Source of the DNA: Plutella xylostella
Lineage: Eukaryota; Arthropoda; Insecta; Lepidoptera; Plutellidae
DNA: 64,000 bases
NCBI RefSeq assembly: GCF_932276165.1
Contig: NC_063995.1
Span: 12,214,001-12,278,000 of the forward strand
Direction: 5' to 3'
Shown one piece after another: positions 1 to 12,284 of the stretch. How positions within the stretch are numbered: position 1 is the first letter of the stretch; each line of letters opens with the position of its first letter. The notes under the pieces were generated by a model. It saw only the letters and a program-made list of their open reading frames with translations. It searched no databases and was not told the origin of the DNA. Made by a program: the position numbers and the translations under genes.

Positions 1-500
1 CAAAATATTACTGGATCGGACTGCATAGGGGAAGATTTGTCAAATTTTCACATAAATGCCTGAAGGCAAAGGTCTTCAGTCAATGCGTCTTACTGGTGAT
101 GACGTATGGATCATAGACGTGGACACTGACGGTTAGACTGGTCCACCGATTCAAAATCGATCAGCGGGCATTGGAAAGATTGGTGGTTCTTTGAAGGACC
201 ATATCAGAAATAAGGTAATCCGTAAGAGAACTTGAGTAACCGATATAGCTCTTAAATTCTGTATGCTCAAGTGGCATTAGGCCGGCCATAGCTGCCGAAG
301 AACCGATGACCAGTGGGGCAAACGCGCTCTAGAGTGGAGACCACGAACATGCAAGGGTAGCGGCAGATACCTTCGGGCCAGCTGGACCAACGACCTTATA
401 AAGCTGACCGGTAGTGGCTGGATGAGGAAGGTCGAGAACAGAGTGCAGTGTCACTGCTGGTGAGAAGTCCAGCAGTGGACAATTACTGTAGATTGCCTTG
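1..500 (+). mobile_element. Decayed RTE-like LINE 3' end
   Basis: In forward frames with several stops and frameshifts, this reads like the C-terminal end of a lepidopteran RTE-type reverse transcriptase. There is a KVFSQCVLLVMTYGS-like stretch near 75-115, then a segment near 330-480 with GSGWMRKVENR-like residues. The same tail is better preserved at 31511-31745. It is a dead, 5'-truncated copy whose upstream part lies outside the window. Assignment to RTE rests on recognising the tail and is not a phylogenetic result. Confidence 0.55.
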
Positions 501-540
501 ATTTTAGTCATTTTTCTGAAAAGAAACATGAAAGAAATGT

Positions 541-1180
541 TTACCGCACCAGTAAGTGCCAGTTATTGGTGCGTAAAAAAATGTATGCAGATTAGTAACT
601 GGCAGCCCCGTGCCAGTTATTGAAACAAAGCTGCCTAGACACTGGGGGTTTTTACAGTGCACTTTAAATCGTATTTTCTGTCGATAGAAGGTATAAAATA
701 GCTTAAAATAAAAAAACCCAAAATATTAGTAACTGGCAGGGGGGTGCCAGTTACTAAGTGAAGATATAAATTACATTTCAGTAACTAGCACCCTCAAATA
801 TAACTCAAAAGCAACTAAAATCACAGTGAATCGGGCCATTACGATATTGTTTAGACCTTCCCCTTCTTCCTTGTTATTGTCACACAATCAAAAATTTATT
901 TATTTTCGCGAAAACAGGCCATACAAATTTTGGTGTCTCCTTAACAAAAATTTAACGCACGTGCATTTTTTTGGCGATCTTCGCCGCTTTGACTGAGATA
1001 ATTTCCAGCGCCGGAAAATACCCACCTAGCGACGTAAAATTAAACTATAATATCAATGAATAATTGGAGATTGCTGTAAACACATCAAAGATGGTCTTAC
1101 TATATCCAAAAGCTTAATATATTTAGTTTTATAGTCAACGTGCCAGTTACTGACACATGCCAGTTATACCACGATTTACC
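541..1180. repeat. Repeat with recurrent TGCCAGTTA(C/T)T palindromes
   Basis: The motif GCCAGTTA(C/T) or its complement occurs at about 550, 594-625, 727-757, 778 and 1140-1170. At 594-625 and 727-757 the two orientations sit head to head around a short GC spacer and form perfect small hairpins. The block is AT-rich with no open frame. It looks like a non-autonomous DNA element with subterminal inverted repeats, family unknown. Confidence 0.45.
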
Positions 1181-1868
1181 CTACTTATGTATTTTTTCAA
1201 TCACACTTTGATTTGATTAATGGCTGGACGAACCACAAATATATGAATCTTGGCAGTGGTAAGTAATGAACATTGCAACGGATATAGCAGGGTATTACAA
1301 AGAAGTGCCTACATCATAAAAAATATTCAATATAAGAGAGTTGGCGACTAAACAAGACTGTTCTAAGCAGAACAAAGTGTTTTTGCTGATGAGAGTGTTC
1401 CTAGCGACTGGGCGGAGGTTCCCACGCGACCTCCACTACTTCTGTATCGACAACTTTTATGACTAGATCTATTGCAAAACGTAACGAATGGCAGTTTAAA
1501 TTCATAAACAAACTTATTTTTCTCTATGTCATATTTAAACGATGATATTAACGTTACATAGGTCTAAAAGTTTTGAATTTGATTGCACTTTGCACATCCT
1601 TCATCATTTCCTTATTTAGGAAAAAACCTTTGTAATGTGCCTACGTCGGGCTTATTTGCACATCCAATAGAGTCGGTTGCCTCGGCTGGATCCACGGTTG
1701 TTTGCGTCGTCGGGTCGCTCTTGACTGCGTGTCATAAATATTATAAACTCCAAAGCCATTTCGTTTCCCTGTTTCAGTTTAGTGTCGCGTTTGCCACATT
1801 ACTGTGGCCGGAGCCGACAGTTTCTAGGTTAACGCAGTCGTTGTACCCTGCGCGGGCGCAGGAAGTAG

Positions 1869-1925
1869 GCGCGCACACACGCGCACACGCACACGCGCAC
1901 ACACGCACACACACGCACACGCGCT
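1869..1925. repeat. CA/CG dinucleotide microsatellite
   Basis: An imperfect (CA)n tract with interspersed CG steps. The forward frame across it is low-complexity only. Confidence 0.85.
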
Positions 1926-1929
1926 CACT

Positions 1930-4900
1930 CCCCGCTGTGCTACACGCGAGCGGCCGAACAACACAATAATATCACGCACGATCAACCATTACAATTTTCC
2001 ATGCGGTTTTATAGGACTTAGAACAGACTGTTTTCATTATTATGATGAAACTAAAAGTTTCATAATGCCATTCGCTAAGGGCCTCGACGATGCGCCAAAC
2101 AAAACATTTAATCATTGAACATGATAGAAAAATTTCTTTTTCTGTGATTGTCACATAATAATAAAGCCAAACAACTAAAATTTTATTGAATCATTGCATT
2201 AGACATGACAAAAGCGATAACAAAGGCACACATCATGGAAAAGTGTGTTTCGTGCACTTTCACGTAGGTATTGCTGCTGTGGAATGCCCTTCATAAACAT
2301 ATTACACGACTTCTGCTTTCTCTCTGAAACGTGAACTGTTGGCGTGAGACAATCGACGAAAGGGCACGTACAAGAGTCGTTGGCATCAACAAGCGAGTGC
2401 TGAGCCAGCGCCCATTGACGACGTGCGCGCCTGACGCAGCACTCAGCCATTCACCCACTGCTGCCCACCATTATATAACACTATCAATTAGATCACTACA
2501 AAACTTGATACGTCTCATTAGCGAACAAACCGTTATCGAATCCGTTATATTGGTGATTGATAACCGATTACTGACTAGCTACGACATAACTGACATGTTG
2601 TTAAACTATTAAAAACAAATACAAATGAAATTAATCTAGACATACATCATGTACGTAAAGAAATCATAGGTACTTATCACCTATGCGTTGCACAGGTCAG
2701 AGCCGAACGCCAAGTTTATATGAATAACAATATGTCGACCGAGATAATTCTCAATGTCAGAAAAAATACAGAGTTGTGATAAACAAGCACATTGTTATTA
2801 TTAGCCGGGCTCATAAAGAGCAGCAGCGGCGGATACATTATACCTACACGAGGCAATTACAAGTAGAGTTATAACGAGCAAGCGAACAACATGGCCGCAC
2901 ATACACGACCACGTACCGCCTGGTGCCCAGAGTGCCTACTGCGGCCGCGAGCACAGCGCGGAGTGGCACTAATTGCTAGCCGAGCCGCCGCGATAACGCC
3001 GCGCGACGCCATACACTGCATTATTGCCAAATTTACCAAAATGTATACCGATATCTTGTACCCGTAGCCAGCCAGGCTACTGTCGCCACTCTATGTAACG
3101 GTTTGTTCAACCCATCCTCACTTCGAGCCTCGTCAGACTGGTTAACGAATTAAATAGCAATTACTTTATCACCGAATCGATCAAGTCAGCCGCAGTTCCG
3201 TTGTGATCAGATACCTTCGGTGTATTATGTACAATCTCTCTTGGGAGTTATCAATTAATGCTCTTACAGTATAGGCCCTTCTTTAACCAATAGTGCCAAT
3301 AGCAGTCCACAGCTTGATGTAGGCATCTTCCAAATCACACTACTGGATGCTGTCTATAGCTTTCCGCATCCAATCTTTACCAGTCACCTTTTGCAATTTA
3401 ATGCAGGGGCCAAAAAAACTAAATTCAGAGTATGTAGTAACTTGCTACAATACAATGGCAAAAAAAGAGTAGAGGTTTATAAACTAGAAGAAGGCAGGAA
3501 ACGGCATTCTAAGAATAAGACGACAAGACTTGGACTAGATCACGACACGATGAAGTGCTCCTGACTAGTCCTGACGAAGGGCTGAGAATACTATGTTACG
3601 AAATTTCTGAAGAAAATCCGTTGCAATAATAGATAGGTATGCTCGATAGATTGCTTCATCATAACGCCGGAAAATATTAATTAAATTCCATTAGTGATGA
3701 ATGCAATAGTGTCCAGAGATAAGAGGCATGATGCAAAAGGGCTGGATGTCACGTGTGTGATGTGCCTGTCGTGATGGTTGCGCGGTGCGGTGTCGCAAGC
3801 GGCGGCGCGGCGGCGGCGGCGGGCACGTCGGCCGCGTGACCGCTGCACCCACCACCAGTACAACCCTTCATGCTACTACTGATACCGACACCTAGAGCTT
3901 ACATAGCCAATGTGGAATCTGCTTGTGGTACCTATGTATCAGTTTCGATAGAAACGAAAAAGCTCTGCCATGTCTAATGCAGTAATATCAATGCTTCTGT
4001 TGCATGCTTCCCATTCCAAATAAGGGATACGAAAAGCGTACATAAACATGGAACCACACAATGCATTTCGTGTAGGTAATTAGTGTGTTTGTCAGTCATT
4101 AGCAGACTATCAATAAGTCCGGGCGATCGTTAGTTGATGTTGTTTTGACAAGAACCAATAGTGGCAGTAATGATTTGTTTGATGAAGCCCGGAGGACCTT
4201 TTCCTTCAATAATTAGGCGTTTAGTACCTACATAAATAACAGTAAACAAAGCGATGGTCATTTAACTTTTATATAAATAAACGCTTTTGTGAATATAACA
4301 AGGAAAATTGACGTTATTATTTATAAGGTAAGTATGTTAACAGTACCTATATTAATTCTTACTATAGATGAATTTTATAGCAGTATATTCACAACTGGCC
4401 ACAAGGCATTCCCATCGGTAATTATTTCGGCTGCAGATTTTGAGACGATAGGATAGGATTATCAAACAATGATTCTTCAAACTCCGAGTTTATCTCTTTC
4501 CATAGCGATTTTAATTTGGTGGACCAGCACGACTTCAGCGTCCACATCTCTGCAAATTATATCCTCCCCGGCGCCGGCTTCGGCGGGACCAACTGATACA
4601 AATATTATATCATGAATATTGAAGGGCCAAAGTTAATTGATTATTATTTTCCTCTTGGCCTTCTCTAAATTATTGTATAAATTTGCCTCATTGCTGTAAC
4701 TTAGTAAGTGTCACGTAAAGTGTAATGCATGTAGCAAGGTGGACGAGGAGCTGGCGGCATGACGCAGCCAGCGGCTAATGCGCCAGCTCGTTAGGCGCTC
4801 TGCGGCCGATCGACGCCACATGCATCGTACAGGATTCATACATGACTTGTACCTGGGTAATTATTGCGTTTAGAACTAAAGATAGCCTTTGTTTTGCTTT

Positions 4901-5135
4901 GCATAGCTAAAGAATCTAAAGATGGTTGTTTTGTAGTAAAGTTTTTCCCATTTAAGTCTGATTCTAGGTTCCCGTTTGGTTTCGGAAATACATACTGATC
5001 GGTAGTGGCAGATTGGAATGGGTTGCGGAATAAAATTTGCAAATTTTGCAGAAAAACTTTTAGACGAATTACAAGTTGTGTGACGCCTTCAAAAAAGCTT
5101 ACGGAGAAACTCTTATGAATCTACCAGCAGAGAGC
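1930..5135. other. AT-rich non-coding stretch with no supported gene
   Basis: Only short, poorly biased frames are present. A GC-rich patch at about 2920-3010 and a (GGC)-rich patch at 3785-3840 stand out from the AT-rich background, the kind of contrast exons show elsewhere here. Neither has convincing splice signals plus a recognisable protein. The minus strand of the second patch has a possible acceptor near 3850 and an open frame. It could be a downstream exon of the 6369-7947 gene, but I do not call it. Confidence 0.5.
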
Positions 5136-5139
5136 CCGA

Positions 5140-5902
5140 ATCGGGTTCCGCTCATCTGGCATAATCTTTATTGACCAAAACTCATTTCGCATAACTCGTA
5201 TGGTCTAAACTTTTTTGGCCGAACCATCACTTTGCCAAGACTTATGTGGCATAAGGCTCGTTTCGTCTAAAACTCTTTAGGCACAATCTTTAAACACCTA
5301 AGTTTCGTTTGCTCAAATTTATGTTCGTCTATACCTATGTATAATCTTGTTTCTCCTAATGTTATCTTAATAAAAAATATATTAAGTATGTAGTAAATGT
5401 ACAAATTGTGGTATTTTTCTCCTACATCCCGAAAATCACGATATTGTATGATCAATAAATCGAAAGTTAACGACCAATATAATTATTACAAACCCCATGT
5501 GATCGAAACCTAAAAATAGGTGCGACGACGAGCAAAGCGAGGAGGAGCGTGTTAGGTGCACATGTTCATCAAAACCAAAGCGGAGCGCAGCGAAGCGGAG
5601 CGGAGCGTTTTCCAAACAGCGGAAACAATACAAGGCACCAGTTTGCGCTATGTAGGGAGACGCTCCGTCAAAGTTAAAGCCAAACGAATATTATTACTTT
5701 GTATAAACCTATGCCATAGCATTATTAGGCTATTCAAGATTTGGCCATACCATTATTAGGCTAAACAATGTTATGCGAAATAACTTTTTACTAAACGAGA
5801 TTTATGCCATACGATTTTCGGCGTAACGAGACTTTGACCAAACGTTACTATGCAATACGAGATTAGGCAAAAAAATCTTATGCCAAAAAAGGTAGAACCG
5901 CC
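5140..5902 (-). repeat. Interspersed repeat, copy A (inverted partner at 14588-15350)
   Basis: The reverse complement of this segment is nearly identical to 14588-15350. Both copies have ends built of degenerate short units (variants of ATGCCATACGA and TTTTGGC). Both hold the same two short open frames of 62 and 65 codons, which resemble no protein I know. The ends (GGTTCCGC on one side, GGTAGAACCG on the other) are weakly palindromic. This is probably a non-autonomous transposon; class uncertain. Confidence 0.7.
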
Positions 5903-6368
5903 CGAATCACTAGCGCTTGACGGATCGAGCCGAACTTTGGTACGCCCTAGGTACCAAATATTGTATGACAAAGTATTCCATTCTTCTTCTTCTTGCGCGT
6001 CAGTGTCTCGAAAGCTGGCTAAACTTTTCCAGACCAAAAAGTTGCAACTTTGATGGCATTCTGGTAGGCCGGGAGTAATATCCAAATTTTGAAAACTTTA
6101 CGGGTCACGGGGTCAAGCAAGAGGTCCAACAAACTATGTATGAATGGCATGACCTCTCCTCTTTATGAATTTGCACGTAGGAATCAAGATTTGATAGCAC
6201 GGGAACAGCTTGGGTATCTATCTATGTAAGTTGGTACTCCGTTTTTTACAAATGTACTTAATCTAGTGAATATGTAGAATGAGATTTCAGAAAGTATGTA
6301 GATCATGCACAGGTAGTTACCATAAACAAGTAGGAAAAAAAGATAAGAAAATGTAGAGCAGTACTCAC

Positions 6369-6951
6369 GAGTCTACGTGGTGGTCGTCGTGGCGGTAGGG
6401 CGGCGGGTAGGGCTCGTACAGCGCGCGGTAGTCATCGCGGCGCTCCGGCGACGCCTGCTGGTGCTCCGAGTGGTGCTCCGAGTGGTGCTCGGAGTGGGGG
6501 TCGCCGCGCGCCTCCAGCTGCTCCAGGTGCTCGCCATGTGCCTCCATGTGGTCGCTGTGGTGCTCCAGGTGCTCAGCGTGGTGGTCGAGGTGTTCAGAGT
6601 GATGGTCGAGATGTTCAGAGTGGTGATCGAGATGTTCAGAGTGGTGGTCGAGATGTTCAGTGTGATGGTCGAGGTGGTCGGAGTGATGGTCGAGCCGGTC
6701 GGCGTGGTGGTCGAGGTGGTCGGCGTGGTGGTCGAGGTGCGGGTGGCGCGCGCGGGGCTCGGGGCTGCGCCGGTAGTCGGGCGGCGGCGGCTTGAGCACG
6801 TCCTCGAAGTGCACGTAGGTCTGCATGTCGCGCGCGAGTGCGGGCCGCAGCTCCTCGTAGCAGCGCGCGGGCGAGAGCGGGGCGGGCGCGGGGGGCGCCG
6901 GGGGCGGGGCGTACAGCGACAGGGGGCGCTCGCTGCCGCTCTCCGCGCCCT
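6369..6951 (-). CDS. Internal exon encoding a His-rich heptad-repeat protein (gene not identified)
   Basis: This 583-nt exon lies between an acceptor (CAG, 6954-6952) and a GTGAGT donor (6368-6363). The frame enters in phase 1 and leaves in phase 2, so at least one more exon must follow to the left. It encodes an acidic Pro/Ala-rich start, a conserved-looking segment (CYEELRPALARDMQTYVHFE), then about twelve tandem heptads of the type LDHHSEH and a Pro/Tyr-rich end (YEPYPPPYRHDDHH). The heptads come from a 21-bp minisatellite. The upstream exon 7854-7947 joins in frame. I do not recognise the family. A His-rich low-complexity tract could bind metal or mediate condensation in a nuclear regulator, but that is speculation. 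Confidence 0.7.
6550..6740 (-). repeat. Coding 21-bp minisatellite (LDHHxxH heptads)
   Basis: Tandem 21-bp units inside the exon 6369-6951. The third, central units (about 6600-6660) are nearly identical, while flanking units vary at the fifth and sixth codons (SE, AD, SD, TE). Codon positions for Leu, Asp and His pairs are conserved across units. Confidence 0.85.
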
Positions 6952-7853
6952 CTGTGAACACACACACACACGTGAGACGGCGCACACAGACAAGGGCCGC
7001 GCCGCTATTGGTCGCCCGCGCAGATAGCGCTGCGGCTCCCATCCACCGATACATCGCCGCGATTTACATAACGACATAAAATATATGATGCGGTGGGAAT
7101 GTTCAATAGTGAGAGTACGATAGATAGCGATATGCGTAGTGACAGTAACTAGTGAGTGAACCAAAATACATATTATTGGTTTACAAGAGATAGGTAGCTT
7201 ATAAAAAACCCAACTAACCTGAACTACAGTACTAAAATAACTTACATAGGTAGACAGACAGACGGGTAGACAAGACATGACAAAACTACAAGAGTTCCTA
7301 TTGTAGATTTACGGAACCCTTAAAAGGACACAGGTTCATGCGGATGTAAAAGTTAGAATCAGATTAATCAATGAAACAAAACGAACTCTGAAGTTTAAAC
7401 ACTAGTCAGAACTTATATTTATAAAAAGACCTCTGGAAAATGATTGGACCTTAGAAAAGTAAATTAGATGCATGACGCTAATGCAAACTCTAATAAAGTC
7501 GATGTATCACAAAGAATCTTAAGTTTTTCTGTGCTAAATTTGAAATTGATTGATTGAAAATTTGTATGCAGTACCTATAACGTGTTCATCTTACATCTAG
7601 AAGTGGAACTATCAGTTCAGTACAATATTGGACGTCATGTTACAATTGAGATGAAAAACAAACTCATACATAAGTTTGAAGAAACAAAAATACAGTAGTA
7701 GTAAAGTAGTTAGTTATTTAAACGCAATTAGTAGTTCTAAATGAGGAAATGTTATTTGCAATTGGAAACAAGCAGTGTTTGTAAACAGAAGTGAGCCCTG
7801 CTGCGGCGCCGGCGGCGGTGGCGATGGAGCCGGCGGGGCGAGGGGTGACTCAC

Positions 7854-7947
7854 CCTTGATGTAGTGGTGGTGGCCGAGCTGCGAGAGGAAGGCGTCCAGG
7901 GCGGCCTGGTCGGGGCGCGGCCAGGCGGCGGGCCAGTCGTGCAGCAT
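7854..7947 (-). CDS. Candidate first coding exon of the His-rich gene
   Basis: A 94-nt exon starting at ATG (7947-7945) encodes 31 residues beginning MLHDWPAAWPRPDQ and ending LGHHHYIK. It is followed by a consensus GTGAGT donor after a one-base overhang (phase 1). That phase matches the acceptor at 6952, so the two exons join in frame. The ATG was chosen because the frame upstream becomes low-complexity; a longer reading from about 8049 is possible. An in-frame start plus matching phases makes it a likely real first coding exon, identity unknown. Confidence 0.6.
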
Positions 7948-8604
7948 GCTGCGTGCGCGCGCGCCGGCGGTCGGAGCGAGACTGCCGGCGCCGCTCCCGC
8001 CGCCGCCCCGCGCCCACACACCAGCTCCTGATTGGTCCACCACCACCATTTCCTATCCTTTTATTGCACTTATTTTCTGAATTGGGTGGACTCCTTTGTT
8101 TTGGATATGAAGACAAAATTATAATGCTACGGACAGTCCCTGCGACGACCCACCCACGAAAATGACACAACGTTATTACAATATTACTTATTTATACCGT
8201 TTATACCATATCTTCAATCTTCCAATTTAGATTTATGATGTGTTTATCTTTGTTTGCACGCTTGTTTCTTCTAACTCAATAAGTATCTTTAGCTCAAACC
8301 ATACATTGAATATTCTTTATTAAAGAGGCAAATGACCATAATTTACAGGTAGAGGTAGTACCGTATCGTATGACCTAAGTATAGCAAGACAACACCAAAT
8401 ACAAAATCAAGTACTTAGGTATAAGTAAGTATACCTATAAGCATAAGCAGTTATACTACTACTTATCTAACCTACTACGGGATAAGTATGGGTAGTTCCG
8501 AAACAAAAACGTATGAATGAAAGTGAGGATGGAGTGGAGGAGATCCCGGCGGGATGCGGGAGTGGGTCAACGCGCCGCAATCAGCCGGTGCCGATAGCGC
8601 GTAC

Positions 8605-8790
8605 CTGGTGAAGCAGCGGCGGCGGCGGCGGCGGCGGCGGCCAGCTGATCGCGCACGTGCTGCAGATAACCGCTATCACCGCGCTATCGCCGCCGACCTA
8701 CGCCACGCCGCCGCCGCCGCCGCCGCCGCCGCCGGAGGAGGACAGTGGAGGGCCGGCCAGGCGGCGGCCGGATAGGTACACATGCTGATG
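8605..8790 (-). other. GC-rich block, possible 5' non-coding exon or promoter
   Basis: The block contains a (GGC)n run near 8616-8641 and a complementary (GCC)n run near 8705-8735. The minus strand ends in a plausible donor (CAG followed by GTACGC at 8604). It sits about 650 bp upstream of the MLHDW exon. It may be an untranslated first exon or CpG-rich promoter, judged from composition and one splice signal only. Confidence 0.3.
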
Positions 8791-8799
8791 GTACAGACA

Positions 8800-11535
8800 G
8801 ATTATTATCAAACTTACAATGTTCTCCATAACCTTTGGCAGCGATGACGAACTTCATGCCCTAAACCGACACTGCTCGGGCCCTACGTCATAATCATCTC
8901 CTAGCGAGCTGATTAGTACCTACTGACTTTCAGATAATCAAATGCTACTTTCAGTTTCGGTAACCTGAAGCGCTGGAAGCTGGGAGCCATAGCAGACATT
9001 ATTTCTTTTGGCTGATTACCTAGATAACACTCCATTCCATTGACTTAAAATATTATTATAATAATTATGCTCCATTCAATTTTATGTTATGACGTATTGG
9101 TATAAAAAAGGTATAAAACAAAATCGGACTTAAGCATTGTGCAAACTATTGTTCGATGGATAAAATACATCCTTACGACCCCCACTGTAATCTGATCTGA
9201 TATGATGAAGGATCGTGAGTCGTGACGTTACAGCTCTGTACAGAGTATTAGAAAAAGATGTTTATCTTATTACATGAGCTTAGAGTTGTGGGTATGAGTC
9301 ATGTAGCCAACGACAGATTGTAGACATTTGGAAGAGCAGGGACAGGATTGGAAGGACGTGGATGTGGATATTGCGGACGGTGTGCGCTGTAGAATGTTTA
9401 TGTCTGACTTCTCCTCCTAGAGACAGGAGGGCTACCGACAATTCAAAATTATGAAACATTTCTGAAGCGATTCAGAATAATTTTAAAGGCAATTTCAAAG
9501 TAATTTTAAAGGCAATCTTTTTTTGGGTTTGTTTTCAAAATTAGTTTGGGACCAGGGTCCATGCGCGATGGCATATCCTACACATATATTTTATTAGGTA
9601 CTTATAGTAGTAGAACAGGTAAGTAAGGTGAAGTTAGTTAATTCGTCATATTTCCTAAACTTCAATAATAAACAAAAATAGACTATGAGTCATCACCATC
9701 ATGCAATGCGGAAGTGCCGTGCGCTCGCTGGCTAATCCTTCCACCACATGCGAGATGCGAGTCGTAACGTAACGCTATGCGAAGATAGAAACTCATATTA
9801 TGCGTGCTCAATGACGTGGCTTGTGACAATGGGATAATTTGATAAATCCATGAGAAGAAAAGATTTTTCTTACAATACCTACTGGTTTTTTGTAAATTAT
9901 GTTTTGTTTGGCATGGGCATTGGGCACATTGGGCATGGGCAGGCAGGCTGCGCCGCGCCGCCGTCGCGTCGTCGCGTCGTCGCGATGGCGGCCGCGGGTG
10001 AATGGTTTATTGCCTCCCGGGAACCTATAAATTTTATCGTATTAGCGGTAAAAGTGCAGTAAATCGTGTCGCGCCTACTACTTTTTCATGGTTCCCGGTA
10101 TCGCGGTTTGTTCTCCAACACATGAGGCCATGAGGTCAAAAAAACTGAACAGAGTCTGAAAAAAACTGTACGAAGCAGTGAGTAGTGTTGTGACAGGCGA
10201 TGCCCCGCGGCGCGCTAACGACCCGGAGTCCCGGACACGGGCTCCCTCGTGGCCGGGACCAGATTGTTTAAGTAACAAATATTTTAAAGAGTTCTATTAT
10301 TTTTTTCATTGTTAAAATAAGGAAAACAAACTTATTTATGTTTCTAAGATTTGTCTAAAATACGCAGCGTTGAACAAAAAAATATTATGAGCTGTCAATT
10401 CTACAAGATGACAGCTTTATTTAACATTTATATTTCGCTTATCTCAGCAGCGCGGCTCCGGCGTGTCTGTTGAACGCAAATATTCACAAAAACAGTGGTT
10501 CTTAAATAAAGAATAACTTTTTGTCAATAATTTTCATGAATTAAGTGGAACTTGTATTTAAGGAGTCGGTTACTTATTCTTGTCGGGGCTATTTTTTATT
10601 TTAATGAAATAAGTAGTTAATGAATGTGTTTTCGGTAGTTCAGGTGGTGGGAACTGGTGCGGGCGCTAACGAAGTGTTCGCGGAAGCGCGTGGGAGCGCC
10701 CCGGGCCGCGGGGGGGGGGGGGGGGGGGGATCACACTCCGGGTGCTCGCATTCATGAGCATGACCTGCACAGGCTACATCCCGACACGTCATTTTACCTG
10801 CTTTGTTTAACAGAACCTTTAATTATCAGTTAAGCACTTAACCAACTACCTATGCCTACATCGGTATGCATTGTAATCGCAGCACAATTTTATTATTGAG
10901 AATACACGAAGTGGGTTAGACCTATATCATAGTAGACTAAGTAGACGCATTAGAAATATGTAGGTAAGTAAGTACACATAATTCCAATATGTTACACTAC
11001 ATTTTAGTAGGTGGGTACGGGGCAGGATGTGGGTTTCCTTCCTCGGCCACAGCGCTCGCAGTCACAGTAAGTCGCACAGCAGCCACTTCATATCATGTAC
11101 CTAGCTAATGTTAAATGCAGTAAAATTGAGTTCGGTTGGAAAGTTTACAGTGAGTAGTCCTAATACCTACCTTCAAAAATATTTTCAGTTTCATTTCTAT
11201 TAAGTACCTACTTACGGAGTAACCGATTAGGTTATGCCCCCTAGAACTTATGATCGTTTACTACTGTTAGAATGTATAATAATAATTTAATAACATTATT
11301 ATTCTAATTTTGATGGGGTAGGTGGCATACGACCAAGGCTTTCCTCTGAACATCACTATGAAGTATTTAAGTATTTCTTTTTTAATCATTTTTAGAGCGT
11401 GATTTTTAAGTTCTTAGTCGGATTTTAGTTTTTAAACTTACTTTTTATGTAAGTAAGTAGGTAATTATCAAAATCTTAATACGTTTCATAATAGGTACAT
11501 CTAGGAACTTACCAAATGTATTATAGATAAAGTAT
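8800..11535. other. Non-coding AT-rich DNA with a 20-G homopolymer
   Basis: No supported gene. Notable are a G run at 10710-10729 in a GC-rich patch (10640-10745), and a GC patch at 9905-10010 with small (GTCGTCGC) repeats. Both are isolated. Confidence 0.5.
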
Positions 11536-11539
11536 ACTT

Positions 11540-12280
11540 TTTAACCGACTTCGAACAAAGGATTAGGTTCTCAATTCGTCTGTACTTATTAATGTTTTGG
11601 TATGTTGTAATTCATTCACCAATGTTTTTTTTTGACATTAAGTAGTACTACACTCACGGGCAATGAAAAGGTTCCACTGAGAAAAACACCAAATTACTCT
11701 TTAACGGAAAAGGCTAGCTCAATGATACCTTCTGCAACATTGAAGTAAGTACATTTAACAGAGCATCAGGATATTACCAACAAAATACGGTAATATTTTG
11801 TACAAATTTTAAATTAAATCATTGATCAAGTTGAGGACGTTTGGGGTCGTCATTTTGTGAGTGGAACTACTTTATTGCCCGTGAGTGTATTATTTTAACG
11901 GTTTTACCTCAGGGTCTATTGTTATTCGTAGCTCGGGGAATCATTTTAATTTCTAAATTTAATCTACCCCTCCTCCTCCCCTCCCCATGGATAAGGGGTA
12001 AAAATTTTGTATGAATTTCCTTTTGATATACTTAAACCGATTGTAATTAACTGTAAATCCTAATCATTATACATAGTTGTTAAAACAAAACAATATGATG
12101 GAGACCTGGAGCTATCACATGATGGACACGGAAGGCAATCGAGGGACTACCTCAACTTAAGTCTTAAATGAATCGTATAGATGAGTAGAACTTATTGGTA
12201 TTATCTGCAATTTGTATTTTTTTTTCTTTGTCAATTTTATTATTGCATATTATCAACTAAAATCAGTAAAATAAAAAAAT
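11540..12280 (+). repeat. Interspersed 'TTAACCGACTTCGAA' repeat, copy 1
   Basis: It starts with the same AACCGACTTCGAA...AGGTTCTCAATTCG signature as 35136. Its distal part (about 12040-12220) aligns by eye with 40190-40430, which is the other half of copy 2. A MITE (11649-11889) interrupts it. This is a common lepidopteran family; class not determined. Confidence 0.65.
11649..11889. mobile_element. MITE with TACACTCACGGGCAAT terminal inverted repeats
   Basis: The left end reads TACACTCACGGGCAATGAAA and the right end is its near-complement, ending ATTGCCCGTGAGTGTA. Inside there is no coding capacity. A related, broken copy lies at about 41795-42215, sharing the TTCCA(C/G)TGA, CACCAAATTACTC and GCAACAT(T/A) segments. 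Confidence 0.8.
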
Positions 12281-12284
12281 ATTT

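Noticed and set aside
3681..3863. Downstream exon of the His-rich gene
   Set aside because: A possible acceptor and open frame exist, but the frame is low-complexity and no good donor precedes the stop.
6365..7054. 229-codon single-exon reading through 7054
   Set aside because: Beyond 6951 the frame enters a CA-rich tract and intron-like sequence; an acceptor at 6952 ends the exon.
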